DNA from: Pseudoclavibacter chungangensis
Lineage (GTDB): Bacteria > Actinomycetota > Actinomycetes > Actinomycetales > Microbacteriaceae
Reading direction: 5' to 3'
Assembly: GCF_013410545.1 (NCBI RefSeq)
Contig: NZ_JACCFV010000001.1
Coordinates: 3,906,001 to 3,970,000 of the forward strand
DNA: 64,000 nt
Positions 37,453-46,753 of this stretch are shown here, in pieces (the first letter of the stretch is position 1; every line of letters starts with the position of its first letter). The position numbers and the translations under genes are program-made. The notes beneath the pieces were generated by a model. That model had not been told where the DNA came from. It saw only the letters and a list, made by a program, of their open reading frames with translations, and made no database searches.

Positions 37453-38370
37453 ATGAACGCCGCACCGAGCGAGACCCTGGACGCCGCGTCGCACCCGAAC
37501 GAGCGAGCGGACGATCAGGCGCGTGCCGCCCGGCACCACACGCGCCCGCACATCATGGGGATCCTCAACGTCACGCCAGACTCGTTCTCCGACGGGGGCG
37601 CGTTCGAGCGGGACGATCGGACGGAACGCACGCGAGCGGCGGTCCGCGCGGCGGAACGTCTCGCGGCCGACGGCGCGACGATCGTCGACGTCGGTGGCGA
37701 GTCCACCCGCCCCGGAGCGCGTCGCGTGCCGCAGGGCGAGGAGGCGCAGCGCGTCGTCCCCGTCGTCCGGGCGCTCGCCGAGCGGGGCATCGCGGTGAGC
37801 GTCGACACCATGAACGCGACGACCGCGGCCGCGGCCCTCGACGCCGGCGCGACCTGGATCAACGACGTGTCCGGCGGGCGGGCGGACGAGGCGATGCTGC
37901 CGCTCGTCGCCGACCGGGACACACCCTTCGTGCTGAGCCACTGGCGAGGGCACTCGATCGGCATGAACGCACTCGCCGACTACGCCGATCCGGCGCGCGA
38001 GATCCTCGACGAACTCGCTCGCGCCCGCGACGCCGCCGTCGCGGCGGGGCTCGCCGCCGAGCGCATCGTGCTCGACCCCGGACTCGGGTTCGCGAAGCGC
38101 GCCGCCGACAACTGGGCGGTGTTGCACGCGCTGCCCTCGTTCGTCGCACTGGGGCACCCGCTGCTCGTCGGGGCCTCCCGCAAACGATTCACGGCCGACC
38201 TGCTCGCCGCGGACGCGCCCGTCACGGACCGCGACCTGCCGACGGCCATCATTTCCGCACTGTGCGCCCGCGAGGGCGTCTGGGGCCTCCGCGTCCACGA
38301 CGCGGCCGTGACGCGCATCGCGCTCGACGTCGTCGACGCGTGGACGAGAGGAGCCGATCATGTCGATTGA
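37453..38370 (+). CDS. folP: Dihydropteroate synthase
   Basis: 305 aa TIM-barrel. The signatures MGILNVTPDSFSDGG and DVGGESTRPGA, then LDPGLGFAKRAADNW and ASRKRF, mark the pterin and pABA sites. It condenses dihydropterin pyrophosphate with p-aminobenzoate and is the sulfonamide target. It overlaps folB by 11 bases, indicating translational coupling. A GTAGGAGG-type ribosome site precedes the ATG. Confidence 0.97.
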   Translation: MNAAPSETLDAASHPNERADDQARAARHHTRPHIMGILNVTPDSFSDGGAFERDDRTERTRAAVRAAERLAADGATIVDVGGESTRPGARRVPQGEEAQRVVPVVRALAERGIAVSVDTMNATTAAAALDAGATWINDVSGGRADEAMLPLVADRDTPFVLSHWRGHSIGMNALADYADPAREILDELARARDAAVAAGLAAERIVLDPGLGFAKRAADNWAVLHALPSFVALGHPLLVGASRKRFTADLLAADAPVTDRDLPTAIISALCAREGVWGLRVHDAAVTRIALDVVDAWTRGADHVD

Positions 38371-39013
38371 GAGCGACCACGCGGCCGCGGCACCCGACCG
38401 GTCGGGCGAGCCCGTGCCCGACGCCGCCGCCACGCAGCGGAGCGCGCGACGCGGCCGACCCGACACGCACCCCGCGACCGCGGCCGTCCGCCTCATGCCG
38501 TCGAGGCCGGGCCCCGCGGCACACCCCGCACTGCCGCAGCCCCAACTGGACGTCATCCACATCCACCGGCTGCACGTCCGAGGGTTCCACGGCGTCCACG
38601 ACCACGAGCGCGCCGAGGGACAGGACTTCTACATCGATGCCGATGTCTGGATTGACACGCGGGCCGCCGCCGCGAGCGACGACGTCGCCGACACCCTGCA
38701 CTACGGGCACCTCATGATCGCCCTCGCCGACATCGCGGGCGGCGAGCCCGTCGACCTGCTCGAGACGCTCGCGGAACGACTCGCCGCCGTGACGCTCGCC
38801 TTCGCCGGGCCGCAGGCGGTCCGTATCACGGTGCACAAGCCACAGGCACCCGTCAATCTCGACTTCGAGGACGTCACGGTCTCGATCCTCCGGTTCCGGC
38901 CCGACGACGACGGCCCGGTCTCGACGGCGACGGGCGTCGGGACACCCGATCAGGACGCGCGCGTCGGCGATCCGGAGGCACACGGCGACGACAGGAACGG
39001 GGAACCGACATGA
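38360..39013 (+). CDS. folB: Dihydroneopterin aldolase with N-terminal extension
   Basis: 217 aa. The core (~65-185) has IHRLHVRGFHGVHDHERAEG, YGHLMIALADIAGG, LLETLAERLA and a closing VTVSILRF strand, the FolB fold with its catalytic Lys/Tyr region (VHKPQAPV). About 60 residues of Pro/Arg/Ala-rich sequence precede it and ~30 polar residues follow, both unusual. It converts dihydroneopterin to 6-hydroxymethyl-dihydropterin. It overlaps both folP and folK. Confidence 0.92.
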   Translation: MSIESDHAAAAPDRSGEPVPDAAATQRSARRGRPDTHPATAAVRLMPSRPGPAAHPALPQPQLDVIHIHRLHVRGFHGVHDHERAEGQDFYIDADVWIDTRAAAASDDVADTLHYGHLMIALADIAGGEPVDLLETLAERLAAVTLAFAGPQAVRITVHKPQAPVNLDFEDVTVSILRFRPDDDGPVSTATGVGTPDQDARVGDPEAHGDDRNGEPT

Positions 39014-39615
39014 GCGGCGAACGACGGCGAGCGGTCATCGCGCTCGGCGGCAACATGGGCGACCGGACCGAGATCCTCCGGCGGGGCATGTCCGACATCG
39101 ACGAACTCGACGGCACGCGCGTCGTCATCGCCTCGAGCCTCTACGAGACGCCCGCACTCACGATGCACGGGATCGACGAGACCGTGCGGCCCTACCTCAA
39201 TGCCGTCGTCATCGTCACGACCGACCGGAACCCGCACGAACTGCTCTCCCTCCTCCAGACGATCGAGGACCGTCACGGCCGACGCCGGGGCGAGCGGTGG
39301 GGGAGTCGCACGCTCGATCTCGACATCATCAGCATGGACGGCATCGAGCTCGCGACCGAGACGCTCGAGATCCCGCACCCCGCCGCCTGGCAACGGGCGT
39401 TCGTCCTCGCCCCCTGGCACGAGATCGATCCCGACGCGCAGATCCCGGGCCGGGGCAGCGTCGAACAGCTGCTGTCGGTCGCGACCGATCGCGTGCTGCT
39501 CTACGCCGAATCGGGCCTCGGGGCCCGAGGGCGCGAGGGCGTCTCGACCGACCGCGGGCTCCCGCTGCGCTGTCCCACGGAGGGCGGCGACGCGGGCACC
39601 GCCACGGAGCGCTGA
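39010..39615 (+). CDS. folK: HPPK, 6-hydroxymethyl-7,8-dihydropterin pyrophosphokinase
   Basis: 201 aa. ALGGNMGDR at the start, SSLYETPAL, and the signature GERWGSRTLDLDIISMDG identify FolK. It pyrophosphorylates hydroxymethyl-dihydropterin for FolP. About 30 extra C-terminal residues of low complexity follow the domain. It overlaps folB by four bases and the next gene by one base (TGATG). Confidence 0.95.
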   Translation: MSGERRRAVIALGGNMGDRTEILRRGMSDIDELDGTRVVIASSLYETPALTMHGIDETVRPYLNAVVIVTTDRNPHELLSLLQTIEDRHGRRRGERWGSRTLDLDIISMDGIELATETLEIPHPAAWQRAFVLAPWHEIDPDAQIPGRGSVEQLLSVATDRVLLYAESGLGARGREGVSTDRGLPLRCPTEGGDAGTATER

Positions 39616-40187
39616 TGCGTCGTACGTCGCCCGGCGTCCTCGCCCTGCTCGCCTTCATCGTCGCCGTCTCGACGTGGACGTTGGAGACGTGGCTCGTGTC
39701 AAGTGGCCGCGCCATGTTCACGCCACCGATCACCCTCGCGATCACGCTCGTCGTCCTCGCGATCGTGCTGCTCGTGCTCGCGTGGCCGATTCGTCGCTAC
39801 ACGGGTGAACTCGGTTCGACGCCGCGCGAGGGACGCGCCACGGACGCGACGGAGGAGGAACACGCGGAGCGCAGCGACGCGGAGCAGCGCCGCGCCGAAG
39901 CTGCGGGTCGACGACGCGTCGACCCGCAGCACGCCGTCCGCGTGCTCGCCCTCGCGAAGGCGTCGTCGCTCACGGCATCGGTCCTCGGCGGACTCGCGCT
40001 CGCCGTCGTGGTCTTCGTCGTGACGCGACCCGTCGTCGCCGCCGGGAGCACCGTCGACGCGCTCGCCTCGCTCGTCGGAGCGATCGTGCTGCTCGTCGCT
40101 GGACTCCTCGCCGAGTCGTGGTGCGCACTGCCGCCCGACGACGGTGCGCACGGGACCCGGCCGCAGCGCGCCGCGCCGACGGCCTGA
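39615..40187 (+). CDS. DUF3180-family membrane protein
   Basis: 190 aa. Four hydrophobic helices in two pairs (~5-28 and ~35-57; ~120-140 and ~150-170) are separated by a highly charged loop rich in Glu/Arg/Ala. DUF3180 proteins characteristically follow folK in actinobacteria. The ATG overlaps the folK stop. Function unknown; perhaps envelope-related, since PH-domain membrane proteins follow. Confidence 0.85.
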   Translation: MRRTSPGVLALLAFIVAVSTWTLETWLVSSGRAMFTPPITLAITLVVLAIVLLVLAWPIRRYTGELGSTPREGRATDATEEEHAERSDAEQRRAEAAGRRRVDPQHAVRVLALAKASSLTASVLGGLALAVVVFVVTRPVVAAGSTVDALASLVGAIVLLVAGLLAESWCALPPDDGAHGTRPQRAAPTA

Positions 40188-40235
40188 GACACCGCACGCG
40201 GCTCGGCGTCCGCGGCACCCCCTACGCTTGGGGGA

Positions 40236-40763
40236 GTGGGCGGAACGAGCCGCCCGCGCGAACCACCGGAGCAGAGGGGCGGATCCGTGCTCGATCACCC
40301 GGACATCCGATGGCGGCGGGTCTCACCTCGATACGTCGTCGTGACGCTGCTCGGTGACGTGATCTGGGCGGTGGTCTTCGTGGCCGCGGCCGTGGTCGCG
40401 TTCACGGTGGGCGAGCTGCCGTGGGTCGCGGGCGGCCTCGCCGTGCTTGCGCTCGGATCGCTCGTCGGCGCGCTCCTCGCCCTCCGGCGGGCTCGGTCGA
40501 TCGGGTACGCGCTGCGCGACGACGACCTCCTCTTCCGGCGTGGTCTGCTCGTCAGCCGCATGGTCGCCGTGCCTTACGGGCGCCTGCAACTCGTGACGGT
40601 CCAGTCCGGTCCCATCGCCCGGCTCCTCGGCTTCGCGTCGCTGCGCGTCGTGACGGCGACGGCGGCCACGGGCGTGGTCCTCCCCGGCATCGTCGCGGCC
40701 GAGGCCGCCGACGTGCGCGACCGTCTCATCGCGCTCGCCGAACGACGGCGGGTCGCCGCGTGA
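40236..40763 (+). CDS. PH-domain (DUF304/bPH_2) membrane protein 1
   Basis: 175 aa. Two helices (~36-55 and ~60-80) precede a bPH_2 domain with ARSIGYALRDDDLLFRRGLL and VPYGRLQLVTVQSGP. The GTG at 40236 lies seven bases after TACGCT (40223-40228), a leaderless layout seen elsewhere in this window; an alternative GTG at 40287 has GAGGGG upstream. It overlaps the next gene (GTGA). Like Bacillus YdbS it probably pairs with the larger YdbT-like protein next door. Confidence 0.85.
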   Translation: MGGTSRPREPPEQRGGSVLDHPDIRWRRVSPRYVVVTLLGDVIWAVVFVAAAVVAFTVGELPWVAGGLAVLALGSLVGALLALRRARSIGYALRDDDLLFRRGLLVSRMVAVPYGRLQLVTVQSGPIARLLGFASLRVVTATAATGVVLPGIVAAEAADVRDRLIALAERRRVAA

Positions 40764-42742
40764 GCGGGGACGCCCCGCAGCCCGTCCCGGGCGGCGCGCC
40801 GACGACACCGTCGGCCGACGGCGGCGGCTGGCGCCGGCTGCACCCCGCCTCGCCGCTCCTCCGTGGCGGGCTCGTCGCCGTCATCGTCCTCGGCTGGGTG
40901 CTCTCGCAGACGTGGAACCGACTCCTCGACTTCCTCACGAGCGGGGCGTGGCGGGGCGAACCGCTCGACCTCACCGATCCGTCGGCCGACTGGATGCAGG
41001 ACGTGACCGGCATCCCGATCCTCGTGCTCGTCGGTGCGGGCATCGTGGTCGTCGCGCTCCTCGTCGTTCTCGCCTTCTACCTGCAGTGGCGCATGCTCAC
41101 GTATCGCGTGACCGACGACGTGGTCGAACTCCGTGAGGGGCTCATCCGGCGCCGCCACCGGCAGGCGCGGCTCGACCGCATCCAGTCGATCAACGTCGTG
41201 CGCCCCGCACTCGCGCGGCTCTTCGGCGCCGTCGTCCTCGACATCGAGGGGGCCGGCGACGGCACCGGCATCAAGCTGCAGTACGTGCGTGCGAGCGAGG
41301 CCGACGAGCTCCGCGCGGAGATCCTCGAACGTGCGTCCGGTGCTCGTGTGCGGAGCAGCGCGGCGCGTCCCGCACCCCTCGCCGACGGTGATGAGGGCGC
41401 GCGCGACACCGCAACCGGCGGCGGCACCGGGGCAATCGGGGGCGACCTGACGCCGACCGCGCACGCGCCTGCCCGCGGGTCCCTCTCCGACCTCATCTCC
41501 TCGCGCGTCGACGATCTCGTCCACGCGGACGACATCGCGAACGAGCCCAGCACCCTCGTGCAATTGAGCAAGGGCCGACTCGTCGGTACCGTCCTCGTCG
41601 ATCTCGTCGTCACCGCGTTCTTCGTCGGGCTCGTGGTCGTGTTCGTCGTCGCCGTCCCGATGGCGATCGCGCGGATCGTCCTCGGTCCCGAGAGCGACCT
41701 CGCGGTGCCGTCGTGGCTGCCGTTCGTCCTGCTCGGATTCCTGCCGCCCCTCTTCTTCGTGTGCATCGGTTCGATCGCGGGTCGCCTCATCCCGTTCCTG
41801 CGGTACGACATCCACGGCACCGTCGACGGGGTCCGTCTCGTCCGCGGCCTGTTCACCACCACGACCGAGACGCTGCCGCCGGGTCGTATCCATGCGATCG
41901 AGGTGCGTCAGCCGCTCCTCTGGCGGCCGTTCGGCTGGTGGGAGGTTCGCGTGACGCGTGCGGGCGGCCAGGCGCCGGCGGCGCAGTCGAGCGGACAGCG
42001 TCAGGCGCAGTTGCGCAACGTCGTGCTGCCCGTCGGCACGCGCGACGACGTGCAGCGCGTCATCGCCCTGTTCCTGCCGACCCGGGTCGGCGCGGGCGCC
42101 GAACGCATGATCGACGACGGACTCGTGAAGCCCGCCCAGGGTGACGGCTACGTGCCGGCCCCACGCCGTGCACGCTGGACGCACCCCTTCTCGTTCCGCC
42201 GCATCGGGCACGTGCTCGCGACGGACGTCTTCGCAGTCCGGACCGGTGCGCTCACGCGACGGCTCGCGATCGTCCCGCTCGAACGGGTGCAGTCGATCCG
42301 CGCCGTGCAGGGACCGATCCAGAACTGGTTCCGGCTGGCTGCGGTCGCTCCCGACACGGTCGCGGGCGTCGTCGACACGCGCGTCCCGGCGGTCGACGCG
42401 AGGCAGGCGGTGCAGCTCCTCGACCGACTCGCCGCCGCCGCGATCGCGGCCGCGGCCCACGATTCGTCGCACCGGTGGGCCGAGCTCTCGGCCCGCTCCG
42501 CTGTCGTCTCCGCCCGTCTCCGGATCGCCGACGCCGCGGAGCGTGGCGTCGCGCCGGATCGTCGCTCGGTCGCGATCATGGCGGCAGCCGACGAGTTCCG
42601 CGCCACGCGGGACGGGCGGACGGCGTCGGACGCCACACCGCCGCCCGCGGGCCCCGTTCCGTGGCCCGACGTGCACGGCGGTCCGGTGCAGGGTGGCCCT
42701 GCACACGAGCGGCCGGCGAACGGCGAGGGAGGGACGACATGA
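40760..42742 (+). CDS. Large PH-domain membrane protein, YdbT-like
   Basis: 660 aa, longer than usual for YdbT. It has repeated units of paired helices followed by bPH_2 (DUF304) domains: TYRVTDDVVELREGLIRRRHRQARLDRIQSI, later DGVRLVRGLF and TLPPGRIHAIEVRQPLLWRPFG, then VRTGALTRRLAIVPLERVQSIRAVQGP. A charged, Gly/Ala-rich loop divides the halves, and a polar tail ends the protein. In Bacillus YdbST affects antimicrobial peptide resistance; the role here is unproven. Coupled to both neighbours by four-base overlaps. Confidence 0.88.
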   Translation: MSGDAPQPVPGGAPTTPSADGGGWRRLHPASPLLRGGLVAVIVLGWVLSQTWNRLLDFLTSGAWRGEPLDLTDPSADWMQDVTGIPILVLVGAGIVVVALLVVLAFYLQWRMLTYRVTDDVVELREGLIRRRHRQARLDRIQSINVVRPALARLFGAVVLDIEGAGDGTGIKLQYVRASEADELRAEILERASGARVRSSAARPAPLADGDEGARDTATGGGTGAIGGDLTPTAHAPARGSLSDLISSRVDDLVHADDIANEPSTLVQLSKGRLVGTVLVDLVVTAFFVGLVVVFVVAVPMAIARIVLGPESDLAVPSWLPFVLLGFLPPLFFVCIGSIAGRLIPFLRYDIHGTVDGVRLVRGLFTTTTETLPPGRIHAIEVRQPLLWRPFGWWEVRVTRAGGQAPAAQSSGQRQAQLRNVVLPVGTRDDVQRVIALFLPTRVGAGAERMIDDGLVKPAQGDGYVPAPRRARWTHPFSFRRIGHVLATDVFAVRTGALTRRLAIVPLERVQSIRAVQGPIQNWFRLAAVAPDTVAGVVDTRVPAVDARQAVQLLDRLAAAAIAAAAHDSSHRWAELSARSAVVSARLRIADAAERGVAPDRRSVAIMAAADEFRATRDGRTASDATPPPAGPVPWPDVHGGPVQGGPAHERPANGEGGTT

Positions 42743-43347
42743 GCGACGGAACCGGCGCCGGTGACGCCACGGCCCCGCGGCGGCCCGACGGTGGCGAGCC
42801 GGGGTTCGAGGTTCGTGCTGCATCGCGGCGCGGGCCCGACAGCAGACCCGGCGGTGGCACGGCCCCGTCGGGAGGCACGTTCGGGGACGACGGGGCCTGG
42901 CAGCGGGTCTCCCGGAAGTACGTGATCGTCGAACTCGTGCCCGCGCTCGTGCTGAGCGCCGTGCTCGCGGCCGCCGTGGCGTTCCTCATCGCGATCGACG
43001 TTCCCTGGGGGGCCGCGATCGCGGGCTTCGCGCTCTTCTGGTGCCTGCTCGGTGCCGTCCTCGCGGTGCCGACCGCCCGGGCGATCGGCTACCGCCTGCG
43101 CGACGACGACCTCGTGTTCCGCCGAGGTCTCGTGTGGCGGAGCGAGGTCGCCGTCCCGTACGGTCGCATGCAGCTCGTCGACATCCGCCAGGGGCCGCTC
43201 GAACGCGTCCTCGGGCTCGCATCACTCAGGCTCGTCACGGCGGCACCCGCCGGGACCGTCGTCGTCGTCGGATTCACGCGCGAACAGATCGAATCGCTGC
43301 GAGCCGGGCTCGTGGAGCTCGCCGAGTCGCGACGGGCCGGGCTGTGA
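42739..43347 (+). CDS. PH-domain (DUF304/bPH_2) membrane protein 2
   Basis: 202 aa, a close paralogue of the first PH protein: WQRVSRKYVIVELVP, ARAIGYRLRDDDLVFRRGLV and VPYGRMQLVDIRQGPLERVLGLASLRLVTA align almost block for block, but with a ~55-residue Gly/Pro/Arg-rich N-terminal extension. Two membrane helices precede the PH domain. It overlaps its neighbours by four bases on both sides. The presence of two YdbS-like partners flanking one YdbT-like protein suggests a three-part membrane complex. Confidence 0.87.
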   Translation: MSDGTGAGDATAPRRPDGGEPGFEVRAASRRGPDSRPGGGTAPSGGTFGDDGAWQRVSRKYVIVELVPALVLSAVLAAAVAFLIAIDVPWGAAIAGFALFWCLLGAVLAVPTARAIGYRLRDDDLVFRRGLVWRSEVAVPYGRMQLVDIRQGPLERVLGLASLRLVTAAPAGTVVVVGFTREQIESLRAGLVELAESRRAGL

Positions 43348-44072
43348 GCGCACGCGACGGCCGCCTCGGCGTCGGGGTCATCGGTCGTGGCCGCCTCGGT
43401 CCCGTCCTCGCGGCGGGACTCGCGGGCGCCGGGCACGCGATCGTCGGCGTCGAGGCGGCGGAGGGCGCGGAGCGGGACCGCGTCGAGGCACTCCTGCCGA
43501 ACGTGACGATCGCGACCGCGGCGCAGCTCGTCGAGCGGAGCGAACTCCTCATCATCGACGTCGACGATCCGCGCTCGCTCGAACCGCTCGTCGACGCCCT
43601 CACGGCGGACCGCGCGTGGGTCGCGGGGCAGCTCGTCATGCACACCGAGGCGGGGTTCGGCACGGCCCTGCTCGGGCACGCACTCGACCAGGGCGTCATC
43701 CCGCTCTCGGTGCACCCCGCGATCGACGTGACCGGTTCGTCCCTCGACCTACAGCGGCTCCGCGAGGCGTGGTGCGCGGTGACGGCCCCGCGCCCCGTGC
43801 TCCCCATCGCACAGGCCCTCGTGGTCGAGCTCGGCGCCGAGCCCGTCGTGATCGCCGAGGAGGACCGCCCACGCTACGCCGAGGCGATCGCGACCGCGAC
43901 CGACTTCACGCACTCGATCGTGCGGCAGGCGACCGGGATCCTCGCCGAGATCGGCGTCGCGGAGCCCGGCTTCGTCCTGTCGAGCCTCGTCCGTTCGGCC
44001 GCCGACAACGCGCTCGCCGACGCGAACCCCGTCGTGGTCGAACCCCCCACCGATCCGGAGGACCCCGAATGA
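43344..44072 (+). CDS. Rossmann-like/DUF2520 protein
   Basis: 242 aa. The N-terminal Rossmann segment has GVGVIGRGRLGPVLAAGLAGAG, followed by LLIIDVDD and LVMHTEAGFGTALLGH; the C-terminal helical half (RPRYAEAIATATDFTHSIVRQ) matches DUF2520. These proteins resemble ketopantoate reductase-like or pyrroline-carboxylate reductase-like dehydrogenases and typically sit next to panC, as here. A role in pantothenate synthesis is suggested by position only. GTG start, four-base overlap on both sides. Confidence 0.85.
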   Translation: MSARDGRLGVGVIGRGRLGPVLAAGLAGAGHAIVGVEAAEGAERDRVEALLPNVTIATAAQLVERSELLIIDVDDPRSLEPLVDALTADRAWVAGQLVMHTEAGFGTALLGHALDQGVIPLSVHPAIDVTGSSLDLQRLREAWCAVTAPRPVLPIAQALVVELGAEPVVIAEEDRPRYAEAIATATDFTHSIVRQATGILAEIGVAEPGFVLSSLVRSAADNALADANPVVVEPPTDPEDPE

Positions 44073-44926
44073 CCGTCGTGTTGCACACGATCGACGAGGC
44101 ACGCGCGTTCGTCGCCGAGGCGCGCTCGCGCGGGCAGCTCGGGCTCGTGCCGACGATGGGGGCACTGCACGACGGCCACCTCTCGCTCGTCCGGCTCGTC
44201 GCCGAGCGGGTCGAGACCGTCGTCGTGTCGATCTTCGTCAACCCCATGCAGTTCGGGCCGAACGAGGACCTCGAGCGCTACCCGCGCACGTTCGACGACG
44301 ACCTCGCGAAGCTCGAGGCATCGGGCGTCGCGGCCGTGTTCGCACCGTCGGCGGCCGAGATGTACCCGCGTGGCCTCGGGCAGACCCGCGTCGTGGCCGG
44401 CCCCGCGGGGAGCATCCTCGAGGGGGAGCGTCGCCCCGGCCACTTCGACGGCGTGCTGACGGTCGTCGCGAAGCTCTTCGGCATCGTGCGGCCCGACATC
44501 GCGGTCTTCGGCCGCAAGGACGCCCAACAGCTGCACCTCATCGAACGCATGGCCGATGACCTCGACCTCGGCATCGAGATCCTCGGCGCACCGATCCTCC
44601 GCGCGGACGACGGCGTGGCCCTCTCCAGCCGCAACGTGTTCCTCGCGCCCGACGAACGGGCCGCGGCGCGTTCCCTCCCGCGCGCGCTCGAGGCGGCGGC
44701 CGAGGCGGGGGCGCGCGGTGGCCGTTCGGCCGCGCTCGCGGCGGGCCGCGCGGTTCTCGACGGCGAGCCGCTCGTTACACTTGACTACCTGGAGATCGTC
44801 GATCCCGACGACTTCGCGCCCGTCGACGACACCCGCCGCGGCACGGTCCTCGTGCTCGTGGCCGCACGCGTCGGAGCGACGCGGCTCATCGACAACACGT
44901 CCGTCGATCTGGACGTCACCACCTGA
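44069..44926 (+). CDS. panC: Pantothenate synthetase (pantoate-beta-alanine ligase)
   Basis: 285 aa. The ATP-binding VPTMGALHDGHLSLV, VSIFVNPMQFGPNEDLERYPR, FGRKDAQQLHLIERM and SSRNVFLAPDER are all family signatures. It joins pantoate to beta-alanine in coenzyme A synthesis. It overlaps the DUF2520 gene by four bases and is followed 15 bases later by lysS, so they share a transcript. Confidence 0.97.
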   Translation: MTVVLHTIDEARAFVAEARSRGQLGLVPTMGALHDGHLSLVRLVAERVETVVVSIFVNPMQFGPNEDLERYPRTFDDDLAKLEASGVAAVFAPSAAEMYPRGLGQTRVVAGPAGSILEGERRPGHFDGVLTVVAKLFGIVRPDIAVFGRKDAQQLHLIERMADDLDLGIEILGAPILRADDGVALSSRNVFLAPDERAAARSLPRALEAAAEAGARGGRSAALAAGRAVLDGEPLVTLDYLEIVDPDDFAPVDDTRRGTVLVLVAARVGATRLIDNTSVDLDVTT

Positions 44927-44941
44927 GTGCAAGGAGCACGC

Positions 44942-46444
44942 ATGTCCGCCGAGCCCACCACGGCCAACGACACCGCAGGCGACGAGCTGTCGGAGCAGGA
45001 GCAGGTTCGACTCGACAAGCGGGCGCGGCTCATCGAGGCGGGCGTCTCGCCGTACCCCGTCACGCTCCCCGTCACCCACACGATCGCGGAGGTGCGCGCG
45101 GCGTACCCCGAGCTCGAGGCGGACACGCAGACGGGCGACGTCGTCGGTGTCGCAGGCCGCGTCGTGCACCTTCGCAACACGGGCAAGCTCTGCTTCGCGG
45201 CGCTGCAGTCGGGTGACGGCGAGCGCATCCAGGTGATGCTCTCGCTCGCCGTCATCGGCCAGGACGAGCTCGACCGCTGGAAGGAGTTCGTCGACCTCGG
45301 CGACCACGTCTTCGCGTCCGGCGAGGTGATCTCCTCGCGGCGCGGCGAGCTGAGCATCATGGCGACCGAGTGGCGCATGGCGTCGAAGGCGTTGCGTCCG
45401 CTGCCGAACCTGCACACCGAGCTGAGCGAGGAGGGGCGCGTGCGGCAGCGGTACCTCGACCTCATCGCACGACCCGTGGCGCGCGAGGTCGTCCGGACGC
45501 GCGCGCTCACGAACGCGTCGCTCCGCGCGACGTTCGCGTCGCACGACTTCATCGAGGTCGAGACGCCGATGCTCCAGACGATGCACGGCGGGGCCGCGGC
45601 CCGCCCGTTCTCGACCCACTCGAACGCGTTCGACACCGAGCTCTTCCTCCGCATCGCGCCCGAGCTGTACCTCAAGCGCGCCGTCGTCGGCGGGCTCGAG
45701 CGGGTGTTCGAGATCAACCGGAACTTCCGCAACGAGGGGGCCGACTCCACGCACAGCCCCGAGTTCGCGATGCTCGAGGCGTACCAGGCGTACGGCGACT
45801 ACAACTCGATCGCCGATCTCACGCAGGAGCTCGTGCAGAACGCCGCACTCGCCGTGTCGGGTTCGCACGTGGTCACATGGGCCGACGGCACCGAGTTCGA
45901 TCTCGGCGGCGAGTGGGCACGCATCTCGATGTACCCGTCGCTCTCGGAGGCCGCGGGCGTCGAGATCACGCCCGACACACCGCTCGCCGAGCTGCAGGCG
46001 CTCGCCGACCGGGTCGACGTCGAGGTCGCGCTGCCCACCCACGGCAAGCTCGTCGAGGAGCTGTGGGAGCACTTCGTGAAGCCCGGGCTGAGCGCGCCGA
46101 CCTTCGTGCTCGACTTCCCGATCGAGACCTCGCCGCTCACGGCGAACCACCGCTCGATCGCCGGTGTCGTCGAGAAGTGGGACCTCTACGTGCGCGGCTT
46201 CGAGCTCGCGACGGGGTACTCCGAGCTCGTCGACCCCGTCGAGCAACGGCGACGCTTCGTCGAGCAGGCGACGCTCGCCGCGCGCGGTGACGACGAGGCG
46301 ATGCGACTCGACGAGGAGTTCCTCGCGGCCCTCGAACACGCGATGCCGCCCTCGGGCGGTATGGGGATGGGCATCGACCGCCTGCTCATGTCGCTCACGG
46401 GGCTCGGGATCCGCGAGACGATCCTCTTCCCGCTCGTCAAGTGA
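44942..46444 (+). CDS. lysS: Lysyl-tRNA synthetase, class II
   Basis: 500 aa. The OB-fold anticodon domain (~60-150) precedes the class II catalytic core: motif 2 region [20 protein letters not shown] and motif 3 [11 protein letters not shown] are clear. It charges tRNA-Lys. ATG 44942 has AAGGAG seven bases upstream and is preferred over an in-frame upstream start at 44927. Last gene of the folate-pantothenate-lysS run. Confidence 0.97.
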   Translation: MSAEPTTANDTAGDELSEQEQVRLDKRARLIEAGVSPYPVTLPVTHTIAEVRAAYPELEADTQTGDVVGVAGRVVHLRNTGKLCFAALQSGDGERIQVMLSLAVIGQDELDRWKEFVDLGDHVFASGEVISSRRGELSIMATEWRMASKALRPLPNLHTELSEEGRVRQRYLDLIARPVAREVVRTRALTNASLRATFASHDFIEVETPMLQTMHGGAAARPFSTHSNAFDTELFLRIAPELYLKRAVVGGLERVFEINRNFRNEGADSTHSPEFAMLEAYQAYGDYNSIADLTQELVQNAALAVSGSHVVTWADGTEFDLGGEWARISMYPSLSEAAGVEITPDTPLAELQALADRVDVEVALPTHGKLVEELWEHFVKPGLSAPTFVLDFPIETSPLTANHRSIAGVVEKWDLYVRGFELATGYSELVDPVEQRRRFVEQATLAARGDDEAMRLDEEFLAALEHAMPPSGGMGMGIDRLLMSLTGLGIRETILFPLVK

Positions 46445-46522
46445 ACCGACCGCCCGACCGCCGCGCGCGCCCGGAAGCTCCCGGTGCGCGCACGGCGGGC
46501 GGCGCGTAGACTCGACCGCACT

Positions 46523-46720
46523 ATGGACTTCCTCGCGAACGCCGTGTGGTCGGTCACGCCGACCATCCTCATCGGTCTCCTCTTCTGGGGGATCCTGCGC
46601 GGCGTGATCACCGCCGACCGGCAGGAGCGACGTGCGCTCGCCTCGGTCGAACGCGAGGAGCGCAAACGCCTCGGGCTCCCCGATCCGGGTAGCGAGAGCG
46701 AGAACGACACCACGGCCTGA
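46523..46720 (+). CDS. Small single-pass membrane protein
   Basis: 65 aa. One hydrophobic helix (~8-27, VTPTILIGLLFWGILRGV) is followed by a charged, probably helical tail rich in Glu and Arg. TAGACT (46507-46512) lies ten bases before the ATG, so the mRNA leader is very short. Similar small proteins occur next to lysS in actinobacteria, but the function is unknown. Confidence 0.72.
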   Translation: MDFLANAVWSVTPTILIGLLFWGILRGVITADRQERRALASVEREERKRLGLPDPGSESENDTTA

Positions 46721-46753
46721 GACCCTCCGTCCGGGCACGACGGAGACGGGACG

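Noticed and set aside
34476..37454. A 992-codon minus-strand frame opposite ftsH and folE
   Set aside because: Same reason: antisense shadow of certain genes with no domain or ribosome site.
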